NCBI GenBank assembly: GCA_949290295.1
Contig: CASERH010000008.1
Coordinates: 1 to 41,885 of the forward strand
DNA length: 41,885 nt
Direction: 5' to 3'
Source: an uncultured Pseudomonadota bacterium
Lineage (GTDB): Bacteria > Pseudomonadota > Alphaproteobacteria > RF32 > CAG-239
Shown: piece after piece, positions 17,188-26,034 of the stretch
Layout: every line of letters begins with the position of its first letter
How positions within the stretch are numbered: the stretch's first letter is position 1
Made by a program: the position numbers and the translations under genes
Notes under the pieces: model-generated
What the model was told of the DNA's origin: nothing
What the model saw: the letters and a program-made list of their open reading frames with translations, nothing else
Database searches by the model: none

Positions 17188-17853
17188 TTAGCCGGCCAGT
17201 TGTTGTAGCTCTTGCGGAATAATCAAATCGGCGTCGGTTGAGCGCAAAATATCGTCTAGGGAAAACATCGGATTTATTTCTTTTAGGAGCAATCCTTGCT
17301 CTGTTCTCTCAAGAACACAGCGCTCGGTTACAATCATATCAACTTCGGCCTCAGCGGTGAGGGGAATGGTGCAGTTTTTAACGATTCTTGGTTTCCCTTT
17401 GTTGGTATGTTCCATGGCAATAATCACTTTTTTAGCACCAACCACCAAATCCATGGCACCGCCCATACCTGGCACAAAAGCCCCTGGGATCATCCAGTTG
17501 GCAAGGTTTCCGTGTTGGTCCACCTGCAAAGCACCCAAGACAGTAGCATCGACATGACCGCCGCGGATAATGGTAAAAGACATAGCGGTGTCAAAGAAAA
17601 CAGCACCGGGCTTGGTTGTAACCGGAAGTCCGCCGGCATTGGTCACTTTGGGGTTTTCAGGCGCGGCCAAATCTCTGTGTCCAACCCCGAGCATACCATT
17701 TTCAGACTGAAAGATAACATGTATGTCATGGGGAATATAATTTGCCACCTCAGTTGGCAAGCCAATCCCAAGGGTAATGACATCACCTTCAGAAAATTCT
17801 TTAGCAATTCGGCGAGCAATAATTTCGCGGCACTGTTCTTTAGAGAGTTCCAT
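17188..17853 (-). CDS. atoA: Acetate/acetoacetate CoA-transferase, beta subunit
   Basis: Family I CoA-transferase beta subunit, 221 aa, carrying the catalytic Glu51 in QSENGMLG. It also shows the long conserved stretches LGIGLPTEVANYIP, SFTIIRGGHVDATVLGALQVD and PGMGGAMDLVVGAKKVIIAM. Residue by residue it resembles E. coli AtoA more than succinyl-CoA transferase ScoB, from my memory of those sequences. With AtoD it would move CoA between acetyl-CoA and acetoacetate or butyrate. The ATG directly abuts the atoD stop, so the two subunits are coupled. Confidence 0.93.
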   Translation of the reverse strand: MELSKEQCREIIARRIAKEFSEGDVITLGIGLPTEVANYIPHDIHVIFQSENGMLGVGHRDLAAPENPKVTNAGGLPVTTKPGAVFFDTAMSFTIIRGGHVDATVLGALQVDQHGNLANWMIPGAFVPGMGGAMDLVVGAKKVIIAMEHTNKGKPRIVKNCTIPLTAEAEVDMIVTERCVLERTEQGLLLKEINPMFSLDDILRSTDADLIIPQELQQLAG

Positions 17854-18504
17854 TTATTTCTCCTGCATGACAATATAATCAACAAAAATTCCCGGAATAG
17901 TGATTTGTGCCGGGTCAAGGGGTGTATCTGAAATTTCCTCAGGTTCCAAAATAACTGTATCTGCGGCAGTTGCCATCACGGTATTAAAGTTGCGGGTTGT
18001 GCCATCTAAAAAGGCATTGCCAAACTTATCTGCTTTAGTGGCATAGATAATGGCAAAATCAGCCCGCAAAGGCTTTTCCAACAGATATTTCCTGCCATTA
18101 CTTTCAATAACCTGTTTGCCTTCTTCCACCAATGTACCTTTACCGGTCGGGGTCAAAAAACCGCCCAAGCCGGCACCGCCGCAGCGGATTCTCTCAACCA
18201 AGGTTCCCATTGGCACCAGCTCAACCTCAATCTCACCGGCATTGAGCTGTCTACCTGTTTCCGGGTTGGTTCCGATATGGGTGACAATGGCTTTTTTGAC
18301 GAGTTTGTTAGCAATGAGTTTGCCGCGGTCATATTCCTCAAAAGACGTGTCATTGGCAATTAGGGTCAGCCCACCGGTTTTATTTTTGATGATTTCCTCA
18401 ATAACCCTATAGGGAGAGCCGCAACGCAAGAACCCACCAATCATAACAGATGCATTCGGGGTAATGAGCTTGCCTGCCTCGGATACAGATATCAATTTTT
18501 TCAA
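17854..18504 (-). CDS. atoD: Acetate/acetoacetate CoA-transferase, alpha subunit
   Basis: Alpha subunit of the same family I CoA-transferase, 216 aa. It contains the GGFLRCGSP motif (about 23-31, the GxGGF/G region that positions CoA), LTLIANDTSFEEYDRG, and the strongly AtoD-like HIGTNPETGRQLNAGE, IRCGGAGLGGFLTPTGKGT and VEEGKQVIE segments. It is the first gene of a three-gene minus-strand operon with atoA and an exonuclease. No thiolase or hydroxybutyryl-CoA genes are adjacent, so the direction of the pathway (fatty acid use or fermentative output) cannot be fixed. Confidence 0.93.
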   Translation of the reverse strand: MKKLISVSEAGKLITPNASVMIGGFLRCGSPYRVIEEIIKNKTGGLTLIANDTSFEEYDRGKLIANKLVKKAIVTHIGTNPETGRQLNAGEIEVELVPMGTLVERIRCGGAGLGGFLTPTGKGTLVEEGKQVIESNGRKYLLEKPLRADFAIIYATKADKFGNAFLDGTTRNFNTVMATAADTVILEPEEISDTPLDPAQITIPGIFVDYIVMQEK

Positions 18505-18592
18505 TGTAAAATCCTAACCTATTCAAAATTCGGGGCCAATATAACTCAAAAAAAACAAAAAGTCATCAATTTTTGTACTTCAATAAAAAATA

Positions 18593-18621
18593 TAGACAAA
18601 AAAGAGAAGCAATGCTATATT
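18593..18621 (+). promoter_or_regulatory. Predicted promoter of the lipoprotein gene
   Basis: TAGACA (18593-18598) and TATATT (18616-18621) are 17 bases apart, leaving a 5' leader of about 40 AT-rich bases with no clear Shine-Dalgarno before the ATG at 18670. Confidence 0.5.
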
Positions 18622-18669
18622 TTAGGTATTCTGATTTATAAGTATGCAAATTATTAAAAATGATAAAAT

Positions 18670-19158
18670 ATGAAACAAATTATTCTTTTAGCGCTTGTGA
18701 GCTTGATATTAGGCTCCTGCGCAACGGTAAGTCGAGGTATCAGATATGTTAACGGGCCGGCAGCTCGTAACGGTGATCAAGTCGCTCGCAAAAGAGTAGC
18801 CGCCACCAATATCAAGAGCTACAGAGACCAAAATACCGGAGCGGTGGTTTATAAGTCCATGTATGAGGACTACTGCTTTTCGGTGGCCTTCGGGACAATA
18901 AAGCTTCAAAACACCTCTGGAGCTTATATTGAGGTTTATGGTGTGAACAAAGAGACCAAAGACTGGATTTTAAGAGAAACAGTCCATCGCAACGGGCCGT
19001 TTGTGGACATCGTAACCCAGACGAACGGTCAGAGGCAGATCATCAGCTTTGCCTCCGGAGACAACGGCGCCTTGTTCGCAAGGGTCTATACGGCCGTTTG
19101 GAACCCTCAAGCGGGGTGCTGGAAGAAAGCCCGTTTTTTGCGATCATACACATTCTGA
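18670..19158 (+). CDS. Small predicted lipoprotein of unknown function
   Basis: 162-aa protein with a type II signal peptide: hydrophobic stretch LLALVSLILGSC with a lipobox ending at Cys17, so it should be lipid-modified and membrane-anchored facing the periplasm. The mature part is a compact, probably beta-rich domain (IKLQNTSGAYIEVYGV, IISFASGDNGALFARVYTAVW) with two further Cys. I do not recognise the family. It is monocistronic, with its own promoter and a strong terminator. Confidence 0.8.
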   Translation: MKQIILLALVSLILGSCATVSRGIRYVNGPAARNGDQVARKRVAATNIKSYRDQNTGAVVYKSMYEDYCFSVAFGTIKLQNTSGAYIEVYGVNKETKDWILRETVHRNGPFVDIVTQTNGQRQIISFASGDNGALFARVYTAVWNPQAGCWKKARFLRSYTF

Positions 19159-19175
19159 TCGCAAAATATGGCTTT

Positions 19176-19203
19176 GGGGAAGATTTTTCTTCCCCTTTTT
19201 TTT
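19176..19203 (+). terminator. Intrinsic terminator after the lipoprotein gene
   Basis: GGGGAAGA and TCTTCCCC form an 8-bp stem with a TTTT loop, followed by eight T residues. Confidence 0.93.
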
Positions 19204-19257
19204 ATATTTGTTAAACTAATTTCATTATCATAATCCCAAGTTAACAGGGACAATAAA

Positions 19258-20910
19258 ATGAAAACAGCCGAATTTGATATTAACACCGCCGAAAACGTCA
19301 GACTTTTTGCCGATTATAACTTGGGCGGCAAGTTCTACCCCAAGGGGCATGCCATCACCAAAGAAGATATCATCATCTTCAAGATGTTTGGCATCAGACG
19401 CGTCTTTGGCGCCTTGATGGAAGATGATGATATCGATTCTCGCACTGCGCTTGGCATTATTGCTGCCAAACTCTGCGGAGACAACACAGCCTATGTTGTA
19501 GGCGATGACGGTCTTTGCCAAATCGTGGCGGCCAAAGACGGCGTTTTTATCAGCGATGAAGACAGAATAAGCAAATTCAACCGCCTGCATCAAGAGATAG
19601 TGCTAAACACCGTGTTGCCTTATCATCCGGCTACCAAGGGGGAGGTTATTGCACGCCTGCAAATGAGCACACCGATAATGCCGCAAGGAGAGGTAGATGA
19701 TATTATCTTCAAACTTTCAGGCAATGTATCTTTGCTGCAAATAGCGGAGATACAGAAGTTTAAGACTGCGTTTATCTATGCCAAAGCCCTGGATGATAAG
19801 GCCGAAACGGCGCATTTTACTTCTGTGGTCAGAAGCCTGGTTAATGCCTTTGCTCCCTATCAGCTTGATTTCTCCGGCGAATATAACTCAGCCTACCACC
19901 AGGAAAGCGTGGCCGATTCTCTGCAAGATGCCTTGGCTGCGGGCTATGAGGTGATATTTGTTTTGGGTGCTTTCCCCTCGGCTTGCCAAAAAGATGTTTT
20001 GCCGGAAGCCTTGCAAAAAATTGTCGATATAAAAGTCAATACTCACTTGCCGCAAATTGGTGCAGCAGATTTATTTTTTGCCCAAAAGAAAGAGGCCAAA
20101 ATAATAGTCTTGCCTTATAATTATGACAAGATAGACACTTCTTTGGCCAACAGATACATCAAACAAGCTCTCTTTACCGAGAAACTAAATCCGGCCGCCT
20201 TTGCCAAGATGATTCCTGCCACTCTGCCGGATGGAGAGATGTTGGGTGAGCAAGATAAAGATTCTCTCATCGCCGCCAAAAACAGTGGTACAAAGGGCAA
20301 AAAAGCCAATATTGCCGCTATTGTCCTGGCCGCCGGTGTGGGAAGCCGCTCCGGCCGCAACAAACTGATGGTAGAGGTCGAGGAAGGCCTGCCACTGTTT
20401 ATGAAAGCCGTAAATGCGGCTATTGCCTCAGATGCCAGCCCGGTATTTGTCATTACCGGCTACCACGATGAGGAAATGAGTGAATACTTAGATAAAGTAG
20501 ATGTCAATGTCATCTACAATCCGGCCTACCGCTCCGGGGTTAAGACCTCTATTGACTTGGGCATAAAATCGGTTCCGGGTTTTTGTGACGGAGCCATGAT
20601 TATCCCGGCAGATATGCCCAATGTGACTGCGGCTGACATGAACAAGCTAATTGCCTCTTTCAAAAAAGGTAGCGAAAAACAGCTTTGCGTGTTTAGCTAT
20701 AAAGGGGTTAAGTCCAATCCCATCATCTGGAGCAAGTCTCTTTATGACAAAGCAGATATTGTGCCGGAGAATGCGGCTCTGCGGCCTGTGTTTATGGAAC
20801 ATGCGGATTATACCAACATTGTTGAGGTCAAATCAGCCGATAAATTATTGGATGTAAATTTCCCGAGCGACCTTGAAAAGGTGGCTTTAAAAAAGGAAAA
20901 AACAGATTAA
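19258..20910 (+). CDS. Molybdopterin-binding / MobA-like nucleotidyltransferase fusion protein
   Basis: 550-aa two-domain protein. Residues 1 to about 335 resemble the molybdopterin-binding (MoeA/CinA-like) module seen in alphaproteobacterial fusion proteins. Residues from about 350 form a MobA/MocA-type NTP transferase: IAAIVLAAGVGSRSGRNKLM is the nucleotide-binding loop, VFVITGYHDEE follows, and IIPADMPNVTAADM is the metal-binding strand. Known relatives with the C-terminal domain attach CMP or GMP to molybdopterin for molybdenum hydroxylases. No molybdoenzyme gene lies in the window, so its client is unknown. The gene has its own start region after the lipoprotein terminator; a 70-aa ORF follows. 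Confidence 0.8.
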   Translation: MKTAEFDINTAENVRLFADYNLGGKFYPKGHAITKEDIIIFKMFGIRRVFGALMEDDDIDSRTALGIIAAKLCGDNTAYVVGDDGLCQIVAAKDGVFISDEDRISKFNRLHQEIVLNTVLPYHPATKGEVIARLQMSTPIMPQGEVDDIIFKLSGNVSLLQIAEIQKFKTAFIYAKALDDKAETAHFTSVVRSLVNAFAPYQLDFSGEYNSAYHQESVADSLQDALAAGYEVIFVLGAFPSACQKDVLPEALQKIVDIKVNTHLPQIGAADLFFAQKKEAKIIVLPYNYDKIDTSLANRYIKQALFTEKLNPAAFAKMIPATLPDGEMLGEQDKDSLIAAKNSGTKGKKANIAAIVLAAGVGSRSGRNKLMVEVEEGLPLFMKAVNAAIASDASPVFVITGYHDEEMSEYLDKVDVNVIYNPAYRSGVKTSIDLGIKSVPGFCDGAMIIPADMPNVTAADMNKLIASFKKGSEKQLCVFSYKGVKSNPIIWSKSLYDKADIVPENAALRPVFMEHADYTNIVEVKSADKLLDVNFPSDLEKVALKKEKTD

Positions 20911-20926
20911 ATATAAATCATATTTC

Positions 20927-20947
20927 ATCCTTTGGCAAAGAAAGGAT
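20927..20947 (+). promoter_or_regulatory. Hairpin covering the ribosome binding site of the 70-aa ORF
   Basis: ATCCTTT (20927-20933) pairs with AAAGGAT (20941-20947) over a 7-base loop. The second arm contains the AAAGGA Shine-Dalgarno for the ATG at 20954, so the hairpin could limit initiation until it melts or is disrupted by a ribosome leaving the upstream gene. Confidence 0.45.
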
Positions 20948-20953
20948 TGTATC

Positions 20954-21166
20954 ATGATAAAAGCAAAAAATTCCAATAAAAGACAGCAACAAATTTATTC
21001 TGCTGATGATTTTCCGCTTTTCCCTGACATCAGCGAGCATATAGCCGGCTGGTCGCAAATGCATAGGCTGATGAGTCTTTTTATGGGCTTAAAAAGCCAA
21101 ACCGCCAGAGAACTGGTGATAGACTTTGCCGCCATGCTGCTGGAAAAACAAAAAAAGGATAATTAA
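20954..21166 (+). CDS. Small uncharacterised protein
   Basis: 70-aa protein with a basic N-terminus (MIKAKNSNKRQQQ) and a helical remainder (SEHIAGWSQMHRLMSLFMGLKSQTARELVIDFAAMLLEK). There is no signal peptide and no recognised domain. AAAGGA at 20941-20946 lies 7 bases before the ATG, and the reading frame ends in a 4-bp overlap with the convergent holC stop. The spacing suggests it is translated with the upstream molybdopterin-binding fusion gene. Confidence 0.6.
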   Translation: MIKAKNSNKRQQQIYSADDFPLFPDISEHIAGWSQMHRLMSLFMGLKSQTARELVIDFAAMLLEKQKKDN

Positions 21167-21618
21167 ACGACTTCACTCCAAGCACCTGAGGAAGATTGCT
21201 TCCAGTAATGACATTCATTGCCGGAGGCTTTGCAGCTTTTCCAAAAAGCTCTGGCCTGGGCAAGGGATTCTTCAGAGTTTCCATCAAAGACATTAAAAAC
21301 CCGCATAAATTTTTCAAGCTCATCCACGGAGGCCGCCGCTCCGTCCACCAAAAACAACAAGCTTGCCATATTGGGATTATCCGTACCGCTGGTGAGCCAA
21401 ATCGGTTGCAGTTCGGCATTGCCGTCTTTTTTGGAGCCGTGCGGCAAAAAAGATTGATCGCTGTATGTCCAAAGAATTCCGTTCAAGAATTCTACTCGTT
21501 CTTCATTGCCAATGCGCAGCAAAGTGCTTTTACCTGTGGCATAAGCTTTTTCAAGCAACTTAGGCAAAACATTTTCCAAAGGCTGGCTTTGCAGGTGGTA
21601 AAAATCAACTCGGCTCAT
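21163..21618 (-). CDS. holC: DNA polymerase III subunit chi
   Basis: Clamp-loader accessory subunit that links the replicase to single-strand-binding protein. The 151-aa sequence shows the family's opening (RVDFYHLQSQPLENVLPKLLEKAYATGKSTLLR), the WTYSDQSFLPHG segment, and IWLTSGTDNPN. Length is typical. The ATG overlaps the degP stop in an ATGA tetranucleotide, so it is translationally coupled as the last gene of the hflK-hflC-degP-holC run. Confidence 0.9.
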   Translation of the reverse strand: MSRVDFYHLQSQPLENVLPKLLEKAYATGKSTLLRIGNEERVEFLNGILWTYSDQSFLPHGSKKDGNAELQPIWLTSGTDNPNMASLLFLVDGAAASVDELEKFMRVFNVFDGNSEESLAQARAFWKSCKASGNECHYWKQSSSGAWSEVV

Positions 21619-23021
21619 AATTTCACTGCGGCATAATTGGGGATATTGTTATTGTTAATCAGGAACAAAACCGGTCGGTTGTTTTCGCGTCTGGCTTCAT
21701 TCAGATAATTCATGGCATCATTTATATCCAAAACGGGTTTCTTGTCAATCTCGGTGATTAAATCCCCTGGTTTTATCCCCTTGATTTCGGCATCACTACC
21801 GGGGGTGACACTGATAACGACTACGCCTCTACTTTCGTGTGGCAGTTGATATTGCTCAATCAACTCAGGTGAGATGTTTTCAAAACTCAAATCAAAACCT
21901 TTGTCCGCCTCAGGTTCTGGAACAGGCTGTGGTTGAGGTGCATCTTCCGGCATTTTTTCTGTTTTAAGTTCAAAAGGCAAAATCTTATTTTCACGCCAAA
22001 CCTGCAGATGAATTTGGGTGTTAGGCTCTGTTTCCGCCACATTTCTTGAAAAATCTTTGGGCGTGTCAGCCTTTTTTCCGTTAAGGGAAAGAATAATATC
22101 ACCAGCTTCAATTCCGGCTTTGGCGGCAGGAGAATTTTCGGAAACGGAGGTAATCACAATTCCCTCACTCTGGTCTGGTGTTGAAATTTCTTCCGGCAAA
22201 ACGGCAGGTGTTGCCTGAATTTTAATCCCGAGCCAGCCGCGCTCAACTTTGCCTTTTGCTTTGAGTTCGGCAATAACAAATTTTGCCAGATTAATCGGTA
22301 CTGCAAAACCGATTCCCATACTGCCGCCGGTGGTAGAATAAATAGCAGAGTTAATACCGATAACTTCACCTTGAGCATTAAACATCGGCCCACCGGAGCT
22401 GCCCTGATTGATGGAGGCATCGGTCTGAATAAAATTATCATATGCTCCGGCGTCAATATCACGAGACTTGGCAGAAACAATACCGACTGAAACGCTGCCG
22501 CCCAAACCGAATGGATTCCCTATGGCAATAACCCAGTCGCCAACCCGAATATCATCAGAGTCGCCAAGGACCACGGTCGGCAATTTTTCTTGAGTTTGTA
22601 TTTTAATGAGGGCCAAGTCAGTTTTAACATCAGTCCCGATAATTTCGGCATTAAACTGGCGCTCATCAGCCAAAGTGACCATAATTTCTTGAGCTTTGTT
22701 GATGACATGATAATTGGTGACGATATAGCCGTCCTCATCAACAATAAACCCGGAGCCAAGAGAGAGCTGTTGCGGATTATGCGGCGCAAAGTAGTCTTGA
22801 ATTTGCGGATTAGGACTGACAATACCCAAAGCATCATCTGCACTTTCCATATCCTGCGGTAGGTGGGTGGTAGAGATATTAACCACACCGGGCTGCAGTT
22901 TTTCAACCAAGTCAGCAAAGGAGGGAAGTGGCAAAAGAGCTTCCTTGGCACCACCGGCGGCGCAAACCGGCCGAACAAGCAGTAAAGCCATGGCTGCCGC
23001 ATATATGAGTCGCTTAATCAA
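21615..23021 (-). CDS. DegP/HtrA-family periplasmic serine protease
   Basis: Envelope quality-control protease and chaperone, 468 aa. A signal peptide (MIKRLIYAAAMALLLVRPVCA) is followed by a trypsin-like domain with His105 (VTNYHV), Asp135 (TDLALIK) and Ser209 in QGSSGGP; the usual GNSGGP has Ser in place of Asn. Two PDZ domains follow at about 265-355 and 375-465. The start is a TTG at 23021 with GGGA 8 bases upstream; the next ATG would remove the signal peptide's basic end. Members are named degP, degQ or mucD, and sequence alone does not choose between them. It lies directly behind hflC. Confidence 0.92.
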   Translation of the reverse strand: MIKRLIYAAAMALLLVRPVCAAGGAKEALLPLPSFADLVEKLQPGVVNISTTHLPQDMESADDALGIVSPNPQIQDYFAPHNPQQLSLGSGFIVDEDGYIVTNYHVINKAQEIMVTLADERQFNAEIIGTDVKTDLALIKIQTQEKLPTVVLGDSDDIRVGDWVIAIGNPFGLGGSVSVGIVSAKSRDIDAGAYDNFIQTDASINQGSSGGPMFNAQGEVIGINSAIYSTTGGSMGIGFAVPINLAKFVIAELKAKGKVERGWLGIKIQATPAVLPEEISTPDQSEGIVITSVSENSPAAKAGIEAGDIILSLNGKKADTPKDFSRNVAETEPNTQIHLQVWRENKILPFELKTEKMPEDAPQPQPVPEPEADKGFDLSFENISPELIEQYQLPHESRGVVVISVTPGSDAEIKGIKPGDLITEIDKKPVLDINDAMNYLNEARRENNRPVLFLINNNNIPNYAAVKL

Positions 23022-23024
23022 GAT

Positions 23025-23894
23025 TTATTTCCCTGTTTTGCTGAAGAATTCAAAGAACTCGCTGTCTGGAGCCAAAACCATGGATGTTTTGCCTTGCTCG
23101 GCCATGGCGTTTTTGTAGGCCTCAAGAGAGCGGTAAAAGGCATAAAACTTGGGGTCAACCCCGGCGGCATTATTCCAAATGGCAATAGCCTGCTGGTCAC
23201 CTTGTCCACGGATAATTTGCGCTTGTTTTTCAGCCTCGGCCAAAATCACGGCTTTTTCTTTGTCGGCGGTGGCTCTGATTTTGAGAGCCTCTTGCTGGCC
23301 AAGAGCTCTGAACTCCTTGGCCTCGCGTTCACGCTCGGTTTTCATTCTGGCATTAATGGCTTGCAAAACCTCCAAAGGCAAATCCGCACGGCGAATACGC
23401 ACATCTGCGACGCTGACACCGATTTGTTCGGCATCAACTTTCACTGCACTGCTGATATCGGCCATAATCTGAGTCCTTTGCTGCGAGAGCAACTCTTGCA
23501 AGGTGATGCGCCCCAAAATTTTGCGCACAGAAGAGTTGACAATTTCTTCCAACTTGGAACGAGCTTGGAATTCTGTCCGCACGGTTTTGTAAAATCTGAG
23601 CGGGTCGACAATTTTGTAGCGAGTAAAGCTGTCAACATCCAAACGTTTTTTATCATTAAGGACAACTTCCTGTGCCGGCGGGTCAAGGTTGAGCAACCGA
23701 TTGTCATAGAGAACCACTTTTTGGATAAAAGGAATTTTAGCCTTAAGACCTGGTTCTTGAACAACCCTTACCGGGTCACCAAATTGCAGCACGATTGCCT
23801 GCTCGGTTTGCGAAACCACATAGAGTGAATTTGCCGCAACAAAGACCAGAACCAAAATGATGGCGATAAAAAAGATTTTTACATTATTGCTCAT
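23025..23894 (-). CDS. hflC: HflC, membrane regulator of FtsH protease
   Basis: SPFH/prohibitin-family inner-membrane protein that forms a large cage with HflK around FtsH and tunes its proteolysis. The 289-aa product has one N-terminal membrane helix (about residues 6-26), the SPFH core beginning VVSQTEQAIVLQFGDPVR, and a long coiled-coil helix rich in Glu, Lys and Ala (REREAKEFRALGQQEALKIRA and on). It follows hflK after 2 bases and precedes the HtrA-type protease gene, a common alphaproteobacterial order. Confidence 0.95.
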   Translation of the reverse strand: MSNNVKIFFIAIILVLVFVAANSLYVVSQTEQAIVLQFGDPVRVVQEPGLKAKIPFIQKVVLYDNRLLNLDPPAQEVVLNDKKRLDVDSFTRYKIVDPLRFYKTVRTEFQARSKLEEIVNSSVRKILGRITLQELLSQQRTQIMADISSAVKVDAEQIGVSVADVRIRRADLPLEVLQAINARMKTEREREAKEFRALGQQEALKIRATADKEKAVILAEAEKQAQIIRGQGDQQAIAIWNNAAGVDPKFYAFYRSLEAYKNAMAEQGKTSMVLAPDSEFFEFFSKTGK

Positions 23895-23896
23895 AA

Positions 23897-24934
23897 TTAT
23901 TCTCCTTTTTGGTTCTGCATTTGTCCCAAGGGTAGTATGGGAAGCACATTTCCACCTTTGGTAGAGGGGTCAATAATCACTTTGTTGGAGTTTGCCAAAA
24001 CGTTTTCCATAGTTTCTAGATATAAGCGTTTGATAGTTACATCCTTGCCTTGTTTATAGGCTTCATAAACGGAGAGAAAACGCTCGGCCTCACCTTGAGC
24101 TTTGTTAATAACGGCTTGTTTGTAGGCTTCGGCACTTTGGGTGCGCTGAGAGGCTTCACCTTTAGATTTAGGCAAAATCTCATTGCGATAAGCCTCTGCC
24201 TCATTTTTGAAACGCTCCATATCAGCCTTTGCGCGCTGAACCTCGTTGAAAGCATCAACCACTTGCTTTGGCGGGTCTGCTTTTTGTAGTTTGACACGCA
24301 CGATTTGGATACCGGCACCAAACTCATCCAAAACCTTTTGCAACTCGGTTTTGGTATCGTCTTCAACCTTGCCGCGGTCGCCTGAGATAATAGGCATCAT
24401 CTGAGATTGTCCGACAATCTCTCTCAAAACGGATTGAGCGGCAACTCTCACGGTCTGGTCGGGGTTTTGCATATTGAAGAGATAATCTTCGGCATCGGCC
24501 ACGCGCCAAACAATGGTGAGGTTGATGTCGACAATGTTTTCATCACCTGTCAGCATATGGCTTTCATTAAAGTCATTTCTGCTGGCAACTTCCATAACCC
24601 CGAGGTTAATACTGCGTTCGCTGGTGATGTTGACTTTTTTGACAGTTTCAATCGGGTAGGGCAGATGGTAGTGCAAACCAGGGTCTGTTGTTTCGCTATA
24701 GGCGCCAAAACGCAAGACCACACCGGCCTCGTTTGGTTGCACCTGATAAAACCCCGATGCCAACCATACCAACACGATGGCAATGGCAATCCATTCCCAT
24801 TTCAGATTAAACCCAAAACCAACAGGTTCTCCCTCTGGGCGTGGTTTGGGAGCTTTTTTGCGTTGAGACGGAAGACCGTTGTCTTTCCAGGGGTTATCAT
24901 CATTTTCTTCCCACGGATTCGGAACTTTTGCCAT
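23897..24934 (-). CDS. hflK: HflK, membrane regulator of FtsH protease
   Basis: Partner of HflC, 345 aa. The N-terminus is short, proline-rich and cytoplasmic (NPWEENDDNPWKDN), as in other HflK proteins. A membrane helix (about 46-64) and the SPFH domain (YQVQPNEAGVVLRFG, DPGLHYHLPYPIE) follow, then a coiled coil, with a hydrophobic C-terminal tail (GGNVLPILPLG). GAGG lies before the ATG. It is the first gene of the hflK-hflC-protease-holC operon and divergent from mrp. Confidence 0.95.
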   Translation of the reverse strand: MAKVPNPWEENDDNPWKDNGLPSQRKKAPKPRPEGEPVGFGFNLKWEWIAIAIVLVWLASGFYQVQPNEAGVVLRFGAYSETTDPGLHYHLPYPIETVKKVNITSERSINLGVMEVASRNDFNESHMLTGDENIVDINLTIVWRVADAEDYLFNMQNPDQTVRVAAQSVLREIVGQSQMMPIISGDRGKVEDDTKTELQKVLDEFGAGIQIVRVKLQKADPPKQVVDAFNEVQRAKADMERFKNEAEAYRNEILPKSKGEASQRTQSAEAYKQAVINKAQGEAERFLSVYEAYKQGKDVTIKRLYLETMENVLANSNKVIIDPSTKGGNVLPILPLGQMQNQKGE

Positions 24935-25038
24935 AAATTTTACCTCTTCTCTTTTTTAGTTGCTTTAGCAAATTATATAATATAAATATAGCAATAAAAC
25001 AATCACAGATAAAATCTATCAACAGGGACGCCTTTAGA

Positions 25039-26034
25039 ATGGAACAGCAAATAAGAAGCATTGTCGAAAAATATTTTCCCGCAGAAACAATAGAGAGTAT
25101 CGGCCTTTTTAAGGGGCGGGTGATTATCACGCTACACAACAGCGCCGAGAATAAGGATAAAGAAAACGCACTCTCGGCAGAGATTAAGAATTTAGAAGGT
25201 GTAGACAAAGTTACGGTTATCTACACAGCAGAAAAGAAGCCGCAATCGCTCAAAGAAGAACCTGCCAAATGGGTTGTTCGGGGCGTCAAAAAGATTATTG
25301 CCGTAGCCTCGGGCAAAGGTGGTGTCGGCAAGTCAACCACCGCGGTCAATTTGGCGATGGCCTTGGCCGCCAGAGGGCAAAAAGTTGCATTGTTTGATGC
25401 TGACATTTATGGCCCCTCAATTCCAACCATGCTTGGCTATGAGGGGGCTGCGCCGATTTCTTATGATGGCAAGACTTTTGAGGCTTTTGAGTTCCAAAAC
25501 ATCAAGTCTATGTCTATTGGCACCCTGATAGATCGCAACACTCCGCTTATCTGGCGCGGAGCCAAAGCCTGCGGAGCCATCGAACAGCTGCTAACTGAAG
25601 TAAACTGGGGAGAGATAGATATTATGGTGATAGATATGCCCCCAGGCACCGGTGATATTCAAATCACACTTTCACAAAAGCTGGATTTTGCTGGCGCGGT
25701 CATCGTTTCCACTCCGCAAGATATTGCGCTGATAGATGCTATCAAAGGGGTTAATATGTTCAAGCGAGTCAATGTGCCGATTTTGGGTATCATTGAGAAT
25801 ATGAGTTACTATATTTGCCCTCATTGTGGTGCCAGAGATAACATTTTTGGCCATGCCGGCGCACAAGAAACCGCAGCCGAATTAGGCGTGCCGTTTTTGG
25901 GAGAAATACCCCTGCACATAGATATCCGCACCTATGCAGACACCGGGCGCCCGATAGTCATCGCCGCCCCTGAAAGTCCGCACGCTAAAGCCTATCTGGA
26001 AATTGCCGATGAGATTATCAGCGAGTTGTCGTAG
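25039..26034 (+). CDS. mrp: Mrp/ApbC-family iron-sulfur carrier ATPase
   Basis: P-loop ATPase that carries and delivers Fe-S clusters. The 331-aa product begins with a MIP18/DUF59-like domain (residues 1-70). The deviant Walker A motif VASGKGGVGKSTTAVNLA follows at about 88-105, then DADIYGPSIPTMLG, VIDMPPGTGD, and the cluster-binding cysteines in ICPHCG (Cys260 and Cys263). Its stop lies inside the convergent 572-aa gene, overlapping by 17 bp. Confidence 0.94.
   Translation: MEQQIRSIVEKYFPAETIESIGLFKGRVIITLHNSAENKDKENALSAEIKNLEGVDKVTVIYTAEKKPQSLKEEPAKWVVRGVKKIIAVASGKGGVGKSTTAVNLAMALAARGQKVALFDADIYGPSIPTMLGYEGAAPISYDGKTFEAFEFQNIKSMSIGTLIDRNTPLIWRGAKACGAIEQLLTEVNWGEIDIMVIDMPPGTGDIQITLSQKLDFAGAVIVSTPQDIALIDAIKGVNMFKRVNVPILGIIENMSYYICPHCGARDNIFGHAGAQETAAELGVPFLGEIPLHIDIRTYADTGRPIVIAAPESPHAKAYLEIADEIISELS

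Noticed and set aside
17296..17931. 211-codon plus-strand open frame opposite atoA
   Set aside because: It is antisense to a clear CoA-transferase gene, has no domain and no credible RBS.
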